64,000 bases of DNA from Ignavibacteriota bacterium (GCA_019637995.1 JAHBUQ010000002.1:387428-451427); one strand, 5' to 3'. Shown: positions 17,861 through 27,234, counted from the stretch's first letter. Numbers and translations are program-made. The notes: a model not told the origin generated them from the sequence alone.

Positions 17861-18589
17861 ATGGACTGCGAAGAAGTTCAAAATGAAATTGGACAAAAAT
17901 ATAATGAAATTAAGGAAAGAGCAGTAATTGCTGCAAAAAAAGCAGGAAGAAGCCCTGAAGAAGTAAAAGTTTTATCTGTTTCGAAAACTCAGCCTGCTCG
18001 AACAGTTGAATGTGCTTACAGTGCTGGTTTAAGATGTTTCGGTGAGAATTATGTTCAGGAAATGTCTGACAAATTTGATATACTTAAAAATAAAGGCATT
18101 GATGATATTGAATGGCATTTCATCGGTCATTTGCAGTCAAATAAAGTGAGGTTTTTATCTCCCTTTGTAAATTTTATTCATTCAGTTGATACATTCAAAC
18201 TAGCAAATGAAATAGACAAAAGAGCCGAAAGCGAAGGTAGAATTGTCAATTGTCTTCTGCAAATTAATACCAGCGGGGAAATCTCAAAATCAGGCTGCGA
18301 CCCTGACGATGCTGAAAATCTGATGGGAAGTATAATCAAGCTTAATTCAATACGTGTAGTCGGTCTGATGACAATCGGCACCTTTACAAATGATGAATAT
18401 CTTCAGAGAAAGGAATTTCGATTATTAAGAAACACTCTTGATAATATCAACAAATCGTTTGGACTTAAATTAAATCAGCTTTCGATGGGAATGACAGGTG
18501 ATTTCGAAGTTGCAATTGATGAAGGTGCTACAATGGTTAGAATCGGCACAGCGATATTCGGAGAGAGACATTATAGAAATTTTGGATAA
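17861..18589 (+). CDS. yggS: YggS family pyridoxal-5'-phosphate homeostasis protein
   Basis: The 242-residue TIM-barrel PLP protein carries VLSVSKTQP with the PLP lysine at residue 42, FGENYVQE, WHFIGHLQSNKV, LLQINTSGE, GLMTIG, LSMGMTGDFEVAI and VRIGTAIFG, all standard for the COG0325 family. It has no known catalytic activity and buffers PLP and affects amino-acid pools. GAGGAAA seven bases before the ATG is a good ribosome-binding site, unusually clear for this genome. A terminator follows. Confidence 0.95.
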   Translation: MDCEEVQNEIGQKYNEIKERAVIAAKKAGRSPEEVKVLSVSKTQPARTVECAYSAGLRCFGENYVQEMSDKFDILKNKGIDDIEWHFIGHLQSNKVRFLSPFVNFIHSVDTFKLANEIDKRAESEGRIVNCLLQINTSGEISKSGCDPDDAENLMGSIIKLNSIRVVGLMTIGTFTNDEYLQRKEFRLLRNTLDNINKSFGLKLNQLSMGMTGDFEVAIDEGATMVRIGTAIFGERHYRNFG

Positions 18590-18606
18590 AAAAAACAATT
18601 TTTTTT

Positions 18607-18645
18607 AAAAAGTTGAAATTTATGGACTTGATTTCAACTTTTTTT
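18607..18645 (+). terminator. Rho-independent terminator after yggS
   Basis: AAAAAGTTGAAAT pairs with ATTTCAACTTTTT over an 11-base loop, followed by more T. It is AT-rich but long and symmetrical. Confidence 0.75.
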
Positions 18646-18721
18646 ATTATTTTTGTAGTTCGCTAAAAAGCAAACAAGTTATTATTTGGTAAATAGTTCA
18701 AAAATTATTATTTTTGTAAAC

Positions 18722-18729
18722 TATATTTG
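18722..18729 (+). promoter_or_regulatory. Candidate -7 box for rplM
   Basis: TATATTTG matches TAnnTTTG, 32 bases before the GTG at 18761. Its place between the proposed start and the longer open frame upstream supports the downstream start. Confidence 0.35.
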
Positions 18730-18760
18730 TTATAATTTAAATTTTTCTCAGGAGTGTTAC

Positions 18761-19213
18761 GTGGAACCCTCGGCAAAAATTACTAAGTCATTTAGAAAAG
18801 AAGACGTTATTAGAGATTGGTGGATTGTGGATGCTGCAAATATGACAGTTGGACGACTTTCAACACAAATAGCAACATTATTGCGTGGCAAACATAAACC
18901 ATGGTTCACTCCTCATGTAGATACAGGAGACTTTGTAATCGTTTTAAACGCTGAAAAAGTAATTCTCGAAGGCAAAAGAGCTGAACAGAAAGAATATTTC
19001 AGACATACCGGTTATCCGGGCGGTGTCAAAATTGATACATTTAAAGATCTCAAGCAGAGTAATCCTACAAAGATTATAGAGCACAGCGTCAAAGGCATGC
19101 TTCCAAAGAACAGACTTGGACGCCAGATTTACAAAAAGCTTAAGGTTTACAGTTCAGATGTGCATCCGCACTCAGCTCAGAAGCCTCAAGTATATGAATT
19201 GAAATATAAATAA
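18761..19213 (+). CDS. rplM: 50S ribosomal protein L13
   Basis: L13 core motifs are present: [46 protein letters not shown] and MLPKNRLGR. The open frame reaches back to 18686, but that adds a non-conserved hydrophobic leader. I place the start at the GTG at 18761 because AGGAG lies six bases before it and the resulting 150 residues match the family length. L13 is an early-assembling 50S protein. rpsI follows 25 bases later, the near-universal L13-S9 pair. Confidence 0.93.
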   Translation: MEPSAKITKSFRKEDVIRDWWIVDAANMTVGRLSTQIATLLRGKHKPWFTPHVDTGDFVIVLNAEKVILEGKRAEQKEYFRHTGYPGGVKIDTFKDLKQSNPTKIIEHSVKGMLPKNRLGRQIYKKLKVYSSDVHPHSAQKPQVYELKYK

Positions 19214-19238
19214 TTAATAGTGAACTAAGGGGTATTTA

Positions 19239-19628
19239 ATGAAGGTGTTTTTGGCAACAGGCAGAAGAAAAACATCAACAGCTCAAGTTAGATTGATTTC
19301 TCCGGGAAGTGGAAAAATTGTTATCAACAAGAGAAGTTTCGAAGAATATTTTCCTGTCGCTATAAATCGTCAGGAAGCTATCAAAGCGTTAGCGCTGACT
19401 GATTACGACGGAAAATTTGATGTAGCAGTAACGGTCAGAGGTGGCGGCAAAAGCGGTCAGACAGGCGCTATGCAGCTTGGTATTGCTAGAGCTTTAGTCG
19501 AGTATGATGCAGAATTACGTTCATCATTGCGCCAGGGTGGTCTTATGACTCGTGACCCGAGAATGGTCGAACGTAAGAAATACGGACAGAAGAAAGCCCG
19601 TAAACGTTTCCAGTTCTCAAAACGTTAA
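19239..19628 (+). CDS. rpsI: 30S ribosomal protein S9
   Basis: The 129-residue S9 shows [14 protein letters not shown] at the N-terminus, [15 protein letters not shown] in the middle and the invariant basic C-terminus [12 protein letters not shown], whose last residues reach the P-site tRNA. AAGGGG lies six bases before the ATG. It forms an operon with rplM. Confidence 0.97.
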   Translation: MKVFLATGRRKTSTAQVRLISPGSGKIVINKRSFEEYFPVAINRQEAIKALALTDYDGKFDVAVTVRGGGKSGQTGAMQLGIARALVEYDAELRSSLRQGGLMTRDPRMVERKKYGQKKARKRFQFSKR

Positions 19629-19644
19629 TATTTTTGTTTTTTCG

Positions 19645-19680
19645 TGCCTTGGAGTTTACATCTGCAAGGCATTTATTTTT
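19645..19680 (+). terminator. Terminator-like hairpin between rpsI and rpsB
   Basis: TGCCTTG and CAAGGCA enclose 13 bases and are followed by TTTATTTTTT. The stem is 7 bp. Confidence 0.6.
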
Positions 19681-19702
19681 TCTAAATAATCATGCCTTCG
19701 GA

Positions 19703-19739
19703 TTGCCGGTTCGCGTGGTCATTGTGACTGAACCTGCAA
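19703..19739 (+). promoter_or_regulatory. Possible structured leader upstream of rpsB
   Basis: TTGCCGGTTC pairs with GAACCTGCAA at 9 of 10 positions, and an inner GTCA/TGAC pairing closes the apex. The hairpin is GC-rich compared with its surroundings and lies about 50 bases before rpsB. In other bacteria S2 represses rpsB-tsf through a leader RNA; whether this hairpin does so is inference. Confidence 0.35.
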
Positions 19740-19788
19740 GTTGATGAATGGCAGTAGTTTAACATTATTTTTCTTGGAGATTATTTAA

Positions 19789-20664
19789 ATGGAACATTCA
19801 GTTTCAATTGAAGCCCTGCTCGAATCAGGCGCTCACTTCGGACATCTCACACGCAGATGGAATCCTAAAATGGCTCCTTTTATTTTTATGGAGCGCAACG
19901 GTATTCATATTATTGACCTTCGTAAAACTCAAATCTTGCTTGACATTGCAAAATCAGCTATTTATGATGTTGCAAGCAAAGGAAAGATTGTTTTATTCGT
20001 TGGTACAAAACAACAAGCTAAAACTGCAATCGCTGAACAAGCAAGTCGCTCAGGTATGAACTATGTTTCTGAACGCTGGCTTGGCGGTATGCTTACAAAC
20101 TTTGTCACAATCCGCAAATCTATCAAACGCCTTAATGCAATTGATAAAATGGAAGTTGACGGTACATTTGAAAAAATTACCAAAAAAGAAAGATTACTTA
20201 TTTCACGCGAGCGTGACAGATTACGTAAAGTATTCGGCGGTATCGAAACTATGACACGCCTCCCGGGTGCATTATTTGTTGTAGATATTCGTAAAGAACA
20301 TCTCGCAATTAAAGAAGCTAAAATATTGGGTATTCCAGTTATTGGTATAGTTGATACAAATACAGACCCTGATGAGGTAGATTTCCCAATTCCGGCAAAT
20401 GACGATTCAATTTCAACTGTTGAAATTATCGCAAGCGTTATGGCTGATGCAGTAGTTGAAGGTGCTGAAGTTGCTAAAGTCCGTCAGGCGGAACTTGCAA
20501 GCGAAGGCAGCGACAAAGACAGCGATAATGAAGATGAAGACGGCAAAGTAAAGCGACGCATCCGCGAAAGAAGAGTTAAACGCTCTGACCGTCGCAGACC
20601 GGCTCCGTCTGGAACTATTGATACTAACACAGAAGCAGGTGAAGATACTGCTGTTTCCGAATAG
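19789..20664 (+). CDS. rpsB: 30S ribosomal protein S2 with charged C-terminal extension
   Basis: Standard S2 motifs run through residues 1-230: [33 protein letters not shown] core, [52 protein letters not shown] and IPANDDS. The protein has 291 residues; the last ~55 form a highly charged, low-complexity tail ([12 protein letters not shown] then [16 protein letters not shown]) that is not part of the canonical fold. Such tails occur in some Bacteroidota-type S2 proteins. tsf follows after 43 bases, as usual. Confidence 0.96.
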   Translation: MEHSVSIEALLESGAHFGHLTRRWNPKMAPFIFMERNGIHIIDLRKTQILLDIAKSAIYDVASKGKIVLFVGTKQQAKTAIAEQASRSGMNYVSERWLGGMLTNFVTIRKSIKRLNAIDKMEVDGTFEKITKKERLLISRERDRLRKVFGGIETMTRLPGALFVVDIRKEHLAIKEAKILGIPVIGIVDTNTDPDEVDFPIPANDDSISTVEIIASVMADAVVEGAEVAKVRQAELASEGSDKDSDNEDEDGKVKRRIRERRVKRSDRRRPAPSGTIDTNTEAGEDTAVSE

Positions 20665-20707
20665 AAAAAATATTTTTTATTAATATTATAGAGTTGTTTT
20701 AAATATT

Positions 20708-21565
20708 ATGGCTGATATATCCGCTTCAATGGTCAAAGACCTGCGTGACAAAACAGGTGCAGGCATGGCAGACTGCAAGAAAGCTCTTGTAGATGCCGAT
20801 GGCGATATGAATCTTGCAATTGATATCCTTAGAAAAAAAGGCGCTGCTTCTGCTGCTAAACGTGCAGATAAAAGTGCTAACGAGGGTATGATTGTTGTTA
20901 ATACTTCCGAAGACGGCAAAGTTGCCGCTATTCTTGAAATTAACTGTGAAACTGACTTCGTTGCACGTAATCAGGAATTTATTGATTATGTCAATACAGT
21001 AGCAGGTGCTTTTCTGAATAATGATGTCAACAATGCAGAAGACCTTTACAAATTATCTCACAATGGTTCTTCTCTAATTAATATGCACAATGATATTCTT
21101 GCTAAATTCAGCGAAAGAATCGAAGCAAGAAGATTAGCCCGCTGGAAAAGTGAAGGTTTTATTTCCGGCTATATCCACGCTGGCAACAAACTTGGTGTAA
21201 TGATTGATATTTCTGCTTCTTCACTTAATGACGAAGCTCAGGCACTTGTTCGCGATATTGCAATGCAGATTGCTGCAATGAATCCTCAGTTCGTTGATCG
21301 TTCACAAGTAGATACGACTACACTTGAAAAAGAAATCGAAATTTACAAACAGCAAGCTATTGAACAAGGTAAAAAAGAAGAAATCGCCGAAAAAATTGCT
21401 CAGGGTCGCCTTGAAAAATTCTTTACCGAAAATTGCCTGATTGAACAAGCTTTTGTTAAAGACGGTAGTTTGAATGTATCTGATGTGCTAAAGAAAATTT
21501 CTGAAATTACCGGCACTGATGTTAAAGTCAACAGATTTTTAAGATTTGCACTTGGTGAATTATAA
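20708..21565 (+). CDS. tsf: Translation elongation factor Ts
   Basis: The 285-residue EF-Ts opens with the UBA-like domain VKDLRDKTGAGMADCKKAL (residues ~9-27), then the core signature EINCETDFVARNQEF, a dimerisation region and the C-terminal SGYIHAGNKLGVMIDI and IAMQIAAMNPQF segments. It exchanges GDP for GTP on EF-Tu. It is partnered with rpsB; a hairpin terminator follows. Confidence 0.97.
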   Translation: MADISASMVKDLRDKTGAGMADCKKALVDADGDMNLAIDILRKKGAASAAKRADKSANEGMIVVNTSEDGKVAAILEINCETDFVARNQEFIDYVNTVAGAFLNNDVNNAEDLYKLSHNGSSLINMHNDILAKFSERIEARRLARWKSEGFISGYIHAGNKLGVMIDISASSLNDEAQALVRDIAMQIAAMNPQFVDRSQVDTTTLEKEIEIYKQQAIEQGKKEEIAEKIAQGRLEKFFTENCLIEQAFVKDGSLNVSDVLKKISEITGTDVKVNRFLRFALGEL

Positions 21566-21603
21566 TTTACTGCTTGATGCAAATATGGCGTAATTAAATA
21601 TTG

Positions 21604-21634
21604 ACAGAGGAGCATCAACTCCTCTGTTATTTTA
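21604..21634 (+). terminator. Rho-independent terminator after tsf
   Basis: ACAGAGGAG and CTCCTCTGT form a perfect 9-bp stem with a 6-base loop, followed by TATTTT. Confidence 0.85.
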
Positions 21635-21689
21635 ATGTAGAGAACCTATGAAAATTTATTTTTAAAAAAATCAATAAAATTATTTTATT

Positions 21690-22406
21690 ATGGTTTCATA
21701 TAAAAGAATATTATTAAAACTCAGCGGTGAAGCACTGATGGGCGAACGTCAATTTGGAATAGACCCGGGTGTACTCAAGACATTTGCCGCTGAAATAGCA
21801 GAAATTTATCATCTTGGTGTTCAGATTGGTATTGTAATTGGTGGCGGAAATATATTCCGCGGAATTCAGGCTGCCGCTCATGGAATTCACAAAGTAAGCG
21901 GTGACCAGATGGGTATGCTCGCTACTGTAATCAATAGCATTGCCTTTCAAAATGCACTCGAAGAACTCGGTGTTACGACACGCCTTCAGACTGCAATCAA
22001 AATGGAGCAAATAGCCGAACCGTTAATTAGACGACGTGCTATTCGACACCTCGAAAAGAATCGTGTTGTACTCTTCGGAGCCGGTACTGGCAACCCTTAT
22101 TTTACAACAGATACAGCCGCTGTGCTAAGAGCTATCGAAATTGAAGCTCAGATTATTATCAAAGCCACTCGTGTGGACGGCGTTTATGACAGTGACCCTG
22201 AAAAAAATGCTGATGCTGTCAAATATGACGAAATTACATATCGTGAAATAATTGAAAAAGACCTTAGAGTTATGGATCATACAGCCATTACGCTGTGTCA
22301 TGAAAATAAACTTCCGATGAGTGTTATGAATATTAACACAAAAGGTAATTTAAAACGTCTTATCTTTGGTGAAAAGATAGGTACAATTATAAGTGATAAT
22401 AAATAA
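21690..22406 (+). CDS. pyrH: Uridylate kinase
   Basis: The 238-residue amino-acid-kinase-fold enzyme has [13 protein letters not shown] (phosphate-binding lysine), [37 protein letters not shown] and [15 protein letters not shown]. It converts UMP to UDP and differs from eukaryotic UMP/CMP kinases. frr lies 14 bases downstream, the usual bacterial pairing. The start ATG is followed directly by the conserved YKRILLK strand. Confidence 0.97.
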   Translation: MVSYKRILLKLSGEALMGERQFGIDPGVLKTFAAEIAEIYHLGVQIGIVIGGGNIFRGIQAAAHGIHKVSGDQMGMLATVINSIAFQNALEELGVTTRLQTAIKMEQIAEPLIRRRAIRHLEKNRVVLFGAGTGNPYFTTDTAAVLRAIEIEAQIIIKATRVDGVYDSDPEKNADAVKYDEITYREIIEKDLRVMDHTAITLCHENKLPMSVMNINTKGNLKRLIFGEKIGTIISDNK

Positions 22407-22420
22407 TTGAGGTAAATAAT

Positions 22421-22981
22421 ATGCCAATTAATGATATTTCAAATGAGGGCCGTGACCAAATGGTCAAGTGTGTTGACTATTTCAAAGTTCAACTCGGCAA
22501 AGTTCGTACAGGAAGAGCATCCGGTAGCCTAATTGACGGTGTAAATGTTGATTATTACGGTCAGCCAACTCCTGTTTCTCAAGTTGGAAGCGTATCAGCC
22601 CCTGATGCACGTACTATCATTATTCAGCCCTATGACAGAAGCATTATTTCTGATATTGAAAAAGCTATCAGGGCAGCTGATCTTGGATTCAATCCTCAGA
22701 ATGACGGTACGATTATTCGCATTCCCGTACCGCCGCTTACTGAAGATAGAAGAAAAGAATTTGTCAAAATGTGTAAAAAATATGCTGAAGAAGCGAAAGT
22801 TGCAATCCGTAATGTTCGTCGTGACATGATTGACGGACTCAAAGCTGAAGAAAAATCCAAATTAATTAGTGAAGATGACAGAAAACGCGGTGAAGACGAT
22901 GTTCAAAAAATCACTGATGAGTATGTCAAACAAGTTGACCAGATTCTTGATAAGAAAGAAAAAGAATTACTCGAAGACTAA
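22421..22981 (+). CDS. frr: Ribosome recycling factor
   Basis: This 186-residue RRF has RTGRASGSLIDGVNVDYYG near residue 30, PDARTIIIQPYD, IPVPPLTEDRRKEFVK and the C-terminal coiled-coil helix. It splits post-termination ribosomes together with EF-G. GAGGT lies eight bases upstream of the ATG. A strong terminator ends the translation gene block. Confidence 0.97.
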   Translation: MPINDISNEGRDQMVKCVDYFKVQLGKVRTGRASGSLIDGVNVDYYGQPTPVSQVGSVSAPDARTIIIQPYDRSIISDIEKAIRAADLGFNPQNDGTIIRIPVPPLTEDRRKEFVKMCKKYAEEAKVAIRNVRRDMIDGLKAEEKSKLISEDDRKRGEDDVQKITDEYVKQVDQILDKKEKELLED

Positions 22982-23006
22982 TCACATAATTTATTTTTTA
23001 AAATTT

Positions 23007-23042
23007 ATCCTCCAATGCTATTTGCACGGAGGATTTTTTTTT
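23007..23042 (+). terminator. Rho-independent terminator after frr
   Basis: ATCCTCC and GGAGGAT flank a 14-base loop and are followed by eight or more T. Confidence 0.85.
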
Positions 23043-23425
23043 ATAAAATATTTAATAAAATCAGAATAAACTATGATATTACCATCAAAAATTGATTTTG
23101 ATTGATATTTTTTTTGAATTTACAAATATATTTTATATTTTTACAAAAATTATATTTTGACAACAGTATTAAGGTACAGGCATATGAAAAATCCCTCTTA
23201 AAATGTGATTTAGCAATTATTTTAAAGTCCATTTCAAGTATGGATAATACTTATGATTTACATATAAATGCAATAACTTACACATATTCAGATAACTTAA
23301 TTACCATGACTTAAGGTTTAGCGGGAATTTGTAATATCTGACTTTACTTGAATTATTGTCTTCAAAACATGAAGTTTTTTATGGAATTGAAGAAAAAATA
23401 AACTTAATAAAAATTGGAGGTTATC
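23043..23425. other. AT-rich gap before the octaheme cytochrome gene
   Basis: No convincing gene. A 70-codon frame from a TTG at 23102 is compositionally plain and unsupported. A small inverted repeat (AAGTAT-n4-AATACTT) lies near 23237. No clear FNR/CRP-type site is seen. Confidence 0.5.
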
Positions 23426-24832
23426 ATGAAAAAGCACATGATTTTTATCGTATTGTTTACTTTGGTTGCTTTGTTGATTACAAATATTGATACAACAACC
23501 AAGGTTAGCAGTGTTGACCACTCCGAAATGGTTTCTGGACCATTTGATACTCCTCAGGATGTTACACGGGCTTGTATCGGTTGCCATGATGAACAGGCAG
23601 ACGAAGTACTCAAATCCCGTCACTGGCTTTGGCTCGGCGATGAATTTGAAGTAGAGGGCAAAGGTAAAGTAAAATTCGGCAAACGTAATAATTTTAATAA
23701 TTTCTGTATCAATATTAACTCCAATGAGCCAAGATGCACAAGCTGCCACCCGGGTTACGGCTGGAAAGATGCAAGTTTTGATTTTACCGATGCTGAAAAT
23801 ATTGACTGCCTTGTTTGTCATGCTCAAAATGGAACTTACAAAAAAAGTCCTGCCGGTGCAGGTATGCCTGCTGACGGAATTGACCTTGAAAAAGCAGCTC
23901 AATCAGTTGGACGTTCCACAAAAGAGAATTGCGGAAGTTGCCATTTTGAAGGTGGCGGTGGAACTGCCGTCAAGCATGGCGATTTAGACCCTACATTACT
24001 TGATAAGTCCAAACAGGTTGATGTTCACATGAACAAGCACGGTTTGCAGTGTACAAATTGCCACAAAACTGATAAACATCAGATTTCAGGAGCGAGCCAT
24101 GGCTCAATTGCAGCGGGACTTAATCATACTTCCTGCACAGATTGCCACGACGACAGTAAAAAGCAAATCCACAAAAATGCAACTATTAGTAAGCACTTGG
24201 GTGCAGTTGCCTGCGAATCCTGTCATATTCCCAATGTAGCACGCGATTACTTTACAGCTACTTATTGGGATTGGTCAACTGCCGGATTGAAAGATGATGT
24301 CAAATTTGACGATAAGCATCTTGCTTATTCCAAACAAAAAGGGGATATCAAATGGGAGAAAAACGTTAAGCCTGTTTACAGATGGTTCAATGGCAGAGCG
24401 GATTATTATATGCTTGGCGACAAAATAGCCGGTAGACCGCTTTTGTTAAACAAACTAAGGGGCGATGTCAGTGATGCAAAAAGTAAGATTTATCCTTTTA
24501 AAAATATGAAAGGTAAACAAATTTATGATACTGAAAATAATTATCTCATAGTTCCGAAATTGTTCGGAGAAGGCGGCTTCTGGAAGGATTTTGATTGGAA
24601 TAAAGCTGCTGAACTCGGTATGAAAGAAGTAAATCTAGCTTATTCGGGTAATTATGGATTTATTGAAACCGAAATGCTTTACCCAATTAATCACATGGTC
24701 GTCTCAAAAGGTGAAACTTTGAAATGTAATGACTGCCATGGTAATAAAGGCAGTTTTGACTGGAAGGCGCTTGGCTATAATGATGACCCATTAAAAAAAG
24801 GCGGAAGAGTCAGAAATAAATTAGTGAAGTAA
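23426..24832 (+). CDS. Octaheme c-type cytochrome, OTR (tetrathionate reductase) family
   Basis: The 468-residue secreted cytochrome starts at the ATG at 23426, because GGAGG at 23416-23420 sits six bases before it; a TTG at 23414 would overlap the ribosome-binding site. A signal peptide (MIFIVLFTLVALLIT) is followed by eight CxxCH motifs in order: CIGCH, CTSCH, CLVCH, CGSCH, CTNCH, CTDCH, CESCH and CNDCH. The layout, with ACIGCHDEQADEVLKSRHW at the start and a long heme-free stretch before the last motif, fits the octaheme tetrathionate reductase group described from Shewanella. Those enzymes reduce tetrathionate, and also nitrite or hydroxylamine in vitro. The physiological substrate here is unknown. 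The gene is monocistronic, with a terminator after it. Confidence 0.88.
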   Translation: MKKHMIFIVLFTLVALLITNIDTTTKVSSVDHSEMVSGPFDTPQDVTRACIGCHDEQADEVLKSRHWLWLGDEFEVEGKGKVKFGKRNNFNNFCININSNEPRCTSCHPGYGWKDASFDFTDAENIDCLVCHAQNGTYKKSPAGAGMPADGIDLEKAAQSVGRSTKENCGSCHFEGGGGTAVKHGDLDPTLLDKSKQVDVHMNKHGLQCTNCHKTDKHQISGASHGSIAAGLNHTSCTDCHDDSKKQIHKNATISKHLGAVACESCHIPNVARDYFTATYWDWSTAGLKDDVKFDDKHLAYSKQKGDIKWEKNVKPVYRWFNGRADYYMLGDKIAGRPLLLNKLRGDVSDAKSKIYPFKNMKGKQIYDTENNYLIVPKLFGEGGFWKDFDWNKAAELGMKEVNLAYSGNYGFIETEMLYPINHMVVSKGETLKCNDCHGNKGSFDWKALGYNDDPLKKGGRVRNKLVK

Positions 24833-24860
24833 TTTTTTAAATTGTTACCTGCAATAAATA

Positions 24861-24898
24861 ATCAGGGCTGTGAATTAATCATAGCCCTGATATTATTT
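24861..24898 (+). terminator. Rho-independent terminator after the octaheme cytochrome gene
   Basis: ATCAGGGCT and AGCCCTGAT form a perfect 9-bp stem with a 13-base loop, followed by ATTATTTT. Confidence 0.8.
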
Positions 24899-24957
24899 TG
24901 ATAATTAAAATCAGCATTTCTCTTGCAAGATGATCCAATATAAGATTTAATTCAAAT

Positions 24958-26163
24958 TTATAAAGTTACAGGCAGTGAAAATGAAAATTCAGTTCCTTTG
25001 CCATCTTCTGAAGATACTTCTATTTTTGAGTTATGAGCCTCAATAAAATCTCTGCAGATTATCAATCCGAGCCCGGTTCCGGTTTCCATATTAGTGCCAA
25101 GCTTGGTATTAGATGTACCAACTTTGAACAAATTATTCAAATCTTCCACGGACATTCCAACTCCATTGTCTGAAACTTTGAATATTGCCAGATTATCATT
25201 TTTCTTAACGCTTAATTCAACTTTACCACCAAACGAAGTAAATTTAATTGCATTTGTCATTAAATTTCTAATAACAGTACTAATCATATTGATATCAGCA
25301 TCAACTTCCAACTCATCATCAATATCAAAATATAGGGAAATTTTCTTATCCTCAGCAATTTGAGAAATCAATGATTTAATTTGCTCAGCCAGAAATTTTA
25401 CATTGAAATCATTTTTATTAAGCTTAATATTTCCTGTTTGCGATCTTGACCAGACAAGCAGATTTTCTAAAAGTGAGTAAAGATTATTGGATGATTCTCT
25501 CAAAATAGTAATAAATTCTATTAATTCCTTATCACTAAATGTATTATAATACTCAAGGATCATATCGGTAAGATTTCTGAAAGAGCCTAAAGGATTTTTC
25601 AAATCGTGAGCAATAATTGAAAAGAACTTGTCTTTGGTTTTATTTGCATCCTGAAGAAGGTTAGTTGTCTTTACAAGTGCAGCTTCTATTTCTTTTCTTT
25701 GTTTGATTTCACCATTAAGTTCAGCAATTTTGTTTTCAAGCTGAAGATTGATTTCTTTTTCCCAATTTATAAATCTCAGATAAAGATTTATCATTCTAAG
25801 CAGTTTTGATTCATCAAATGATTTGCTTATAAAATCAATACCGCCATACTCTAACGATTTCATTTCAAGTTCGGGACTAATCTCAGCCGATGTCATAAAA
25901 ATTATTGGAATTCTGCTTGTTCGAGGGTTACTTCGAATTATCTTTGCCATCTCCATTCCATCAAAGACTGGCATAAAGACATCCATAATGATTAATTCTA
26001 CTATGTTATTTCCAAGAACACGGATTGCTTCCATACCGGAATTTACAGCACGGATATTGACATTGGACAAATTTTTAGATAAAAAGTTATTCAAACCTTT
26101 GAGGAAGGTTTCGCTATCATCAACTAAGAGAATTGTAGTTTGATTGTTAGTCATAAATTTCAA
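24958..26163 (-). CDS. Response regulator-histidine kinase hybrid (REC-HisKA-HATPase)
   Basis: The product has 401 residues and no membrane helix. An N-terminal receiver domain (~8-125) shows ILLVDDSE (acid pocket), IIMDVFMPVFDG with the phospho-acceptor Asp, and IIFMTSAE. A coiled coil (~135-170) leads to HisKA with FSIIAHDLKNPLGS (His near 185) and an HATPase domain with NLMTNAIKFTS, DNGVGMS and GTGLGLI. Such REC-first kinases often receive phosphate from another kinase. The HisKA/HATPase part is clearly related to the four-PAS kinase at 8747-11233, which has no receiver. MKFMTNN allows an alternative start three codons later (26154). No output regulator is adjacent. Confidence 0.92.
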   Translation of the reverse strand: MKFMTNNQTTILLVDDSETFLKGLNNFLSKNLSNVNIRAVNSGMEAIRVLGNNIVELIIMDVFMPVFDGMEMAKIIRSNPRTSRIPIIFMTSAEISPELEMKSLEYGGIDFISKSFDESKLLRMINLYLRFINWEKEINLQLENKIAELNGEIKQRKEIEAALVKTTNLLQDANKTKDKFFSIIAHDLKNPLGSFRNLTDMILEYYNTFSDKELIEFITILRESSNNLYSLLENLLVWSRSQTGNIKLNKNDFNVKFLAEQIKSLISQIAEDKKISLYFDIDDELEVDADINMISTVIRNLMTNAIKFTSFGGKVELSVKKNDNLAIFKVSDNGVGMSVEDLNNLFKVGTSNTKLGTNMETGTGLGLIICRDFIEAHNSKIEVSSEDGKGTEFSFSLPVTL

Positions 26164-26230
26164 TATTATTGAATAAAATATTTACAAAAATAGTCAATTT
26201 AATTTATAAATTATTTAATTATTTGAAAGT

Positions 26231-27229
26231 TTATAATTTTTTAAACTCAAATTTTGGATACCCTCTCTGCTTATCATCATTATAAAAGTCAATAAACCTA
26301 AATTTCCAGTAAAAGTCGTTAACATCCTTGAAAATATACGTAACATAATCTTTTGCGGTATAAATTTCACCATTAAGTTCAAAGTCTTTCCATTCGTGCC
26401 CAATGAAACCGGGGGATTTAGAGAATGAATAATTGTCAATATCATTTAAAACAATATCAGAAAATGGTCTTAATGAATCGCTTGTAACTTCAGTTAATGT
26501 ATGATTAATCATCACACCTGTCACACCATAAGGCAAAAGCGAATTATTAAACGGCAGGAATGCAAGATACCTTGTAAACAGAATATCCCAATCCTGCTTT
26601 TCCGGCTCTAATTCAAGAGCTTGTTCAGGATAGTCAAAAGAAAACATTATGTAATTATACTTGTTATTTCTTGGAATTGAAGCAGTGGATTCATTGCTAC
26701 CGTCAAGCTCTGCAAATTTAATTTTATAGCCTTCAAAATTTGCAGATAAAAGTTGCATTTTCACAAATCCCATCCTCTTTCCTTCTATATCCCTTCCCCG
26801 ATTAATGATATATACATGATTTTTTGATTGAGCTTCATTGCCACCATCCACCCACCATTTTCCTATAGAATAGTTTTCAAAATCACCGTTTGTCGAATCA
26901 TATTTAAATTCAGCTCCGCTTCTGCTTGTTACAGAGCTGAAATCAACAGGACCCATATCGGCTGCTTCCATAAGCTTGGCACCGTTCAGAAGGATAAAAT
27001 ATTCCTCGTCATAGCACTGAAAAGCTAAATCCCATGCGTCACGGTGATTTTCTTTAATAACTAAGTTTTTTTCAAAATTGAAATATATCTGATTTGTATA
27101 ATCAGGCGACATTTCAACAACAGTCACCTTAGTATCTCCACGAGGATAAGGCTTCACTGGCAGCTCTGTATCAAAACAGCCTGTAATTATAAAACCTGAT
27201 ACTATTATATATATGATATAATTTTTCAT
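26231..27229 (-). CDS. hmuY: HmuY-family heme-binding lipoprotein
   Basis: The 332-residue lipoprotein precursor has a signal with lipobox IITGC (acylated Cys18). HmuY-type features are the motif DAWDLAFQCY near residue 65, a second QDWDILFTRY near 215, and the end YWKFRFIDFYNDDKQRGYPK. Two WDxxF blocks suggest a duplicated or extended HmuY fold, compared with about 200 residues in Porphyromonas HmuY. HmuY collects heme at the surface and passes it to its TonB receptor. The gene starts 5 bases after the receptor gene and is surely co-transcribed. The Porphyromonas heme-ligand histidines cannot be placed with certainty here. Confidence 0.78.
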   Translation of the reverse strand: MKNYIIYIIVSGFIITGCFDTELPVKPYPRGDTKVTVVEMSPDYTNQIYFNFEKNLVIKENHRDAWDLAFQCYDEEYFILLNGAKLMEAADMGPVDFSSVTSRSGAEFKYDSTNGDFENYSIGKWWVDGGNEAQSKNHVYIINRGRDIEGKRMGFVKMQLLSANFEGYKIKFAELDGSNESTASIPRNNKYNYIMFSFDYPEQALELEPEKQDWDILFTRYLAFLPFNNSLLPYGVTGVMINHTLTEVTSDSLRPFSDIVLNDIDNYSFSKSPGFIGHEWKDFELNGEIYTAKDYVTYIFKDVNDFYWKFRFIDFYNDDKQRGYPKFEFKKL

Positions 27230-27234
27230 ATTGA

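Noticed and set aside
18686..18760. Longer L13 N-terminus
   Set aside because: It adds 25 hydrophobic, unconserved residues and overlaps a likely promoter; the GTG at 18761 has AGGAG and fits the family length.
19681..19788. Possible tRNA gene from a GGTTCG stretch before rpsB
   Set aside because: No acceptor stem, anticodon arm or correct T-arm spacing; the segment folds as a single hairpin.
23102..23314. 70-codon frame before the octaheme cytochrome gene
   Set aside because: TTG start, AT-driven composition, no ribosome-binding site and no recognisable motif.
23318..23902. 194-codon minus-strand frame opposite the octaheme cytochrome
   Set aside because: It is the shadow of a strongly supported heme protein; Cys and His codons arise from the complementary CxxCH motifs.
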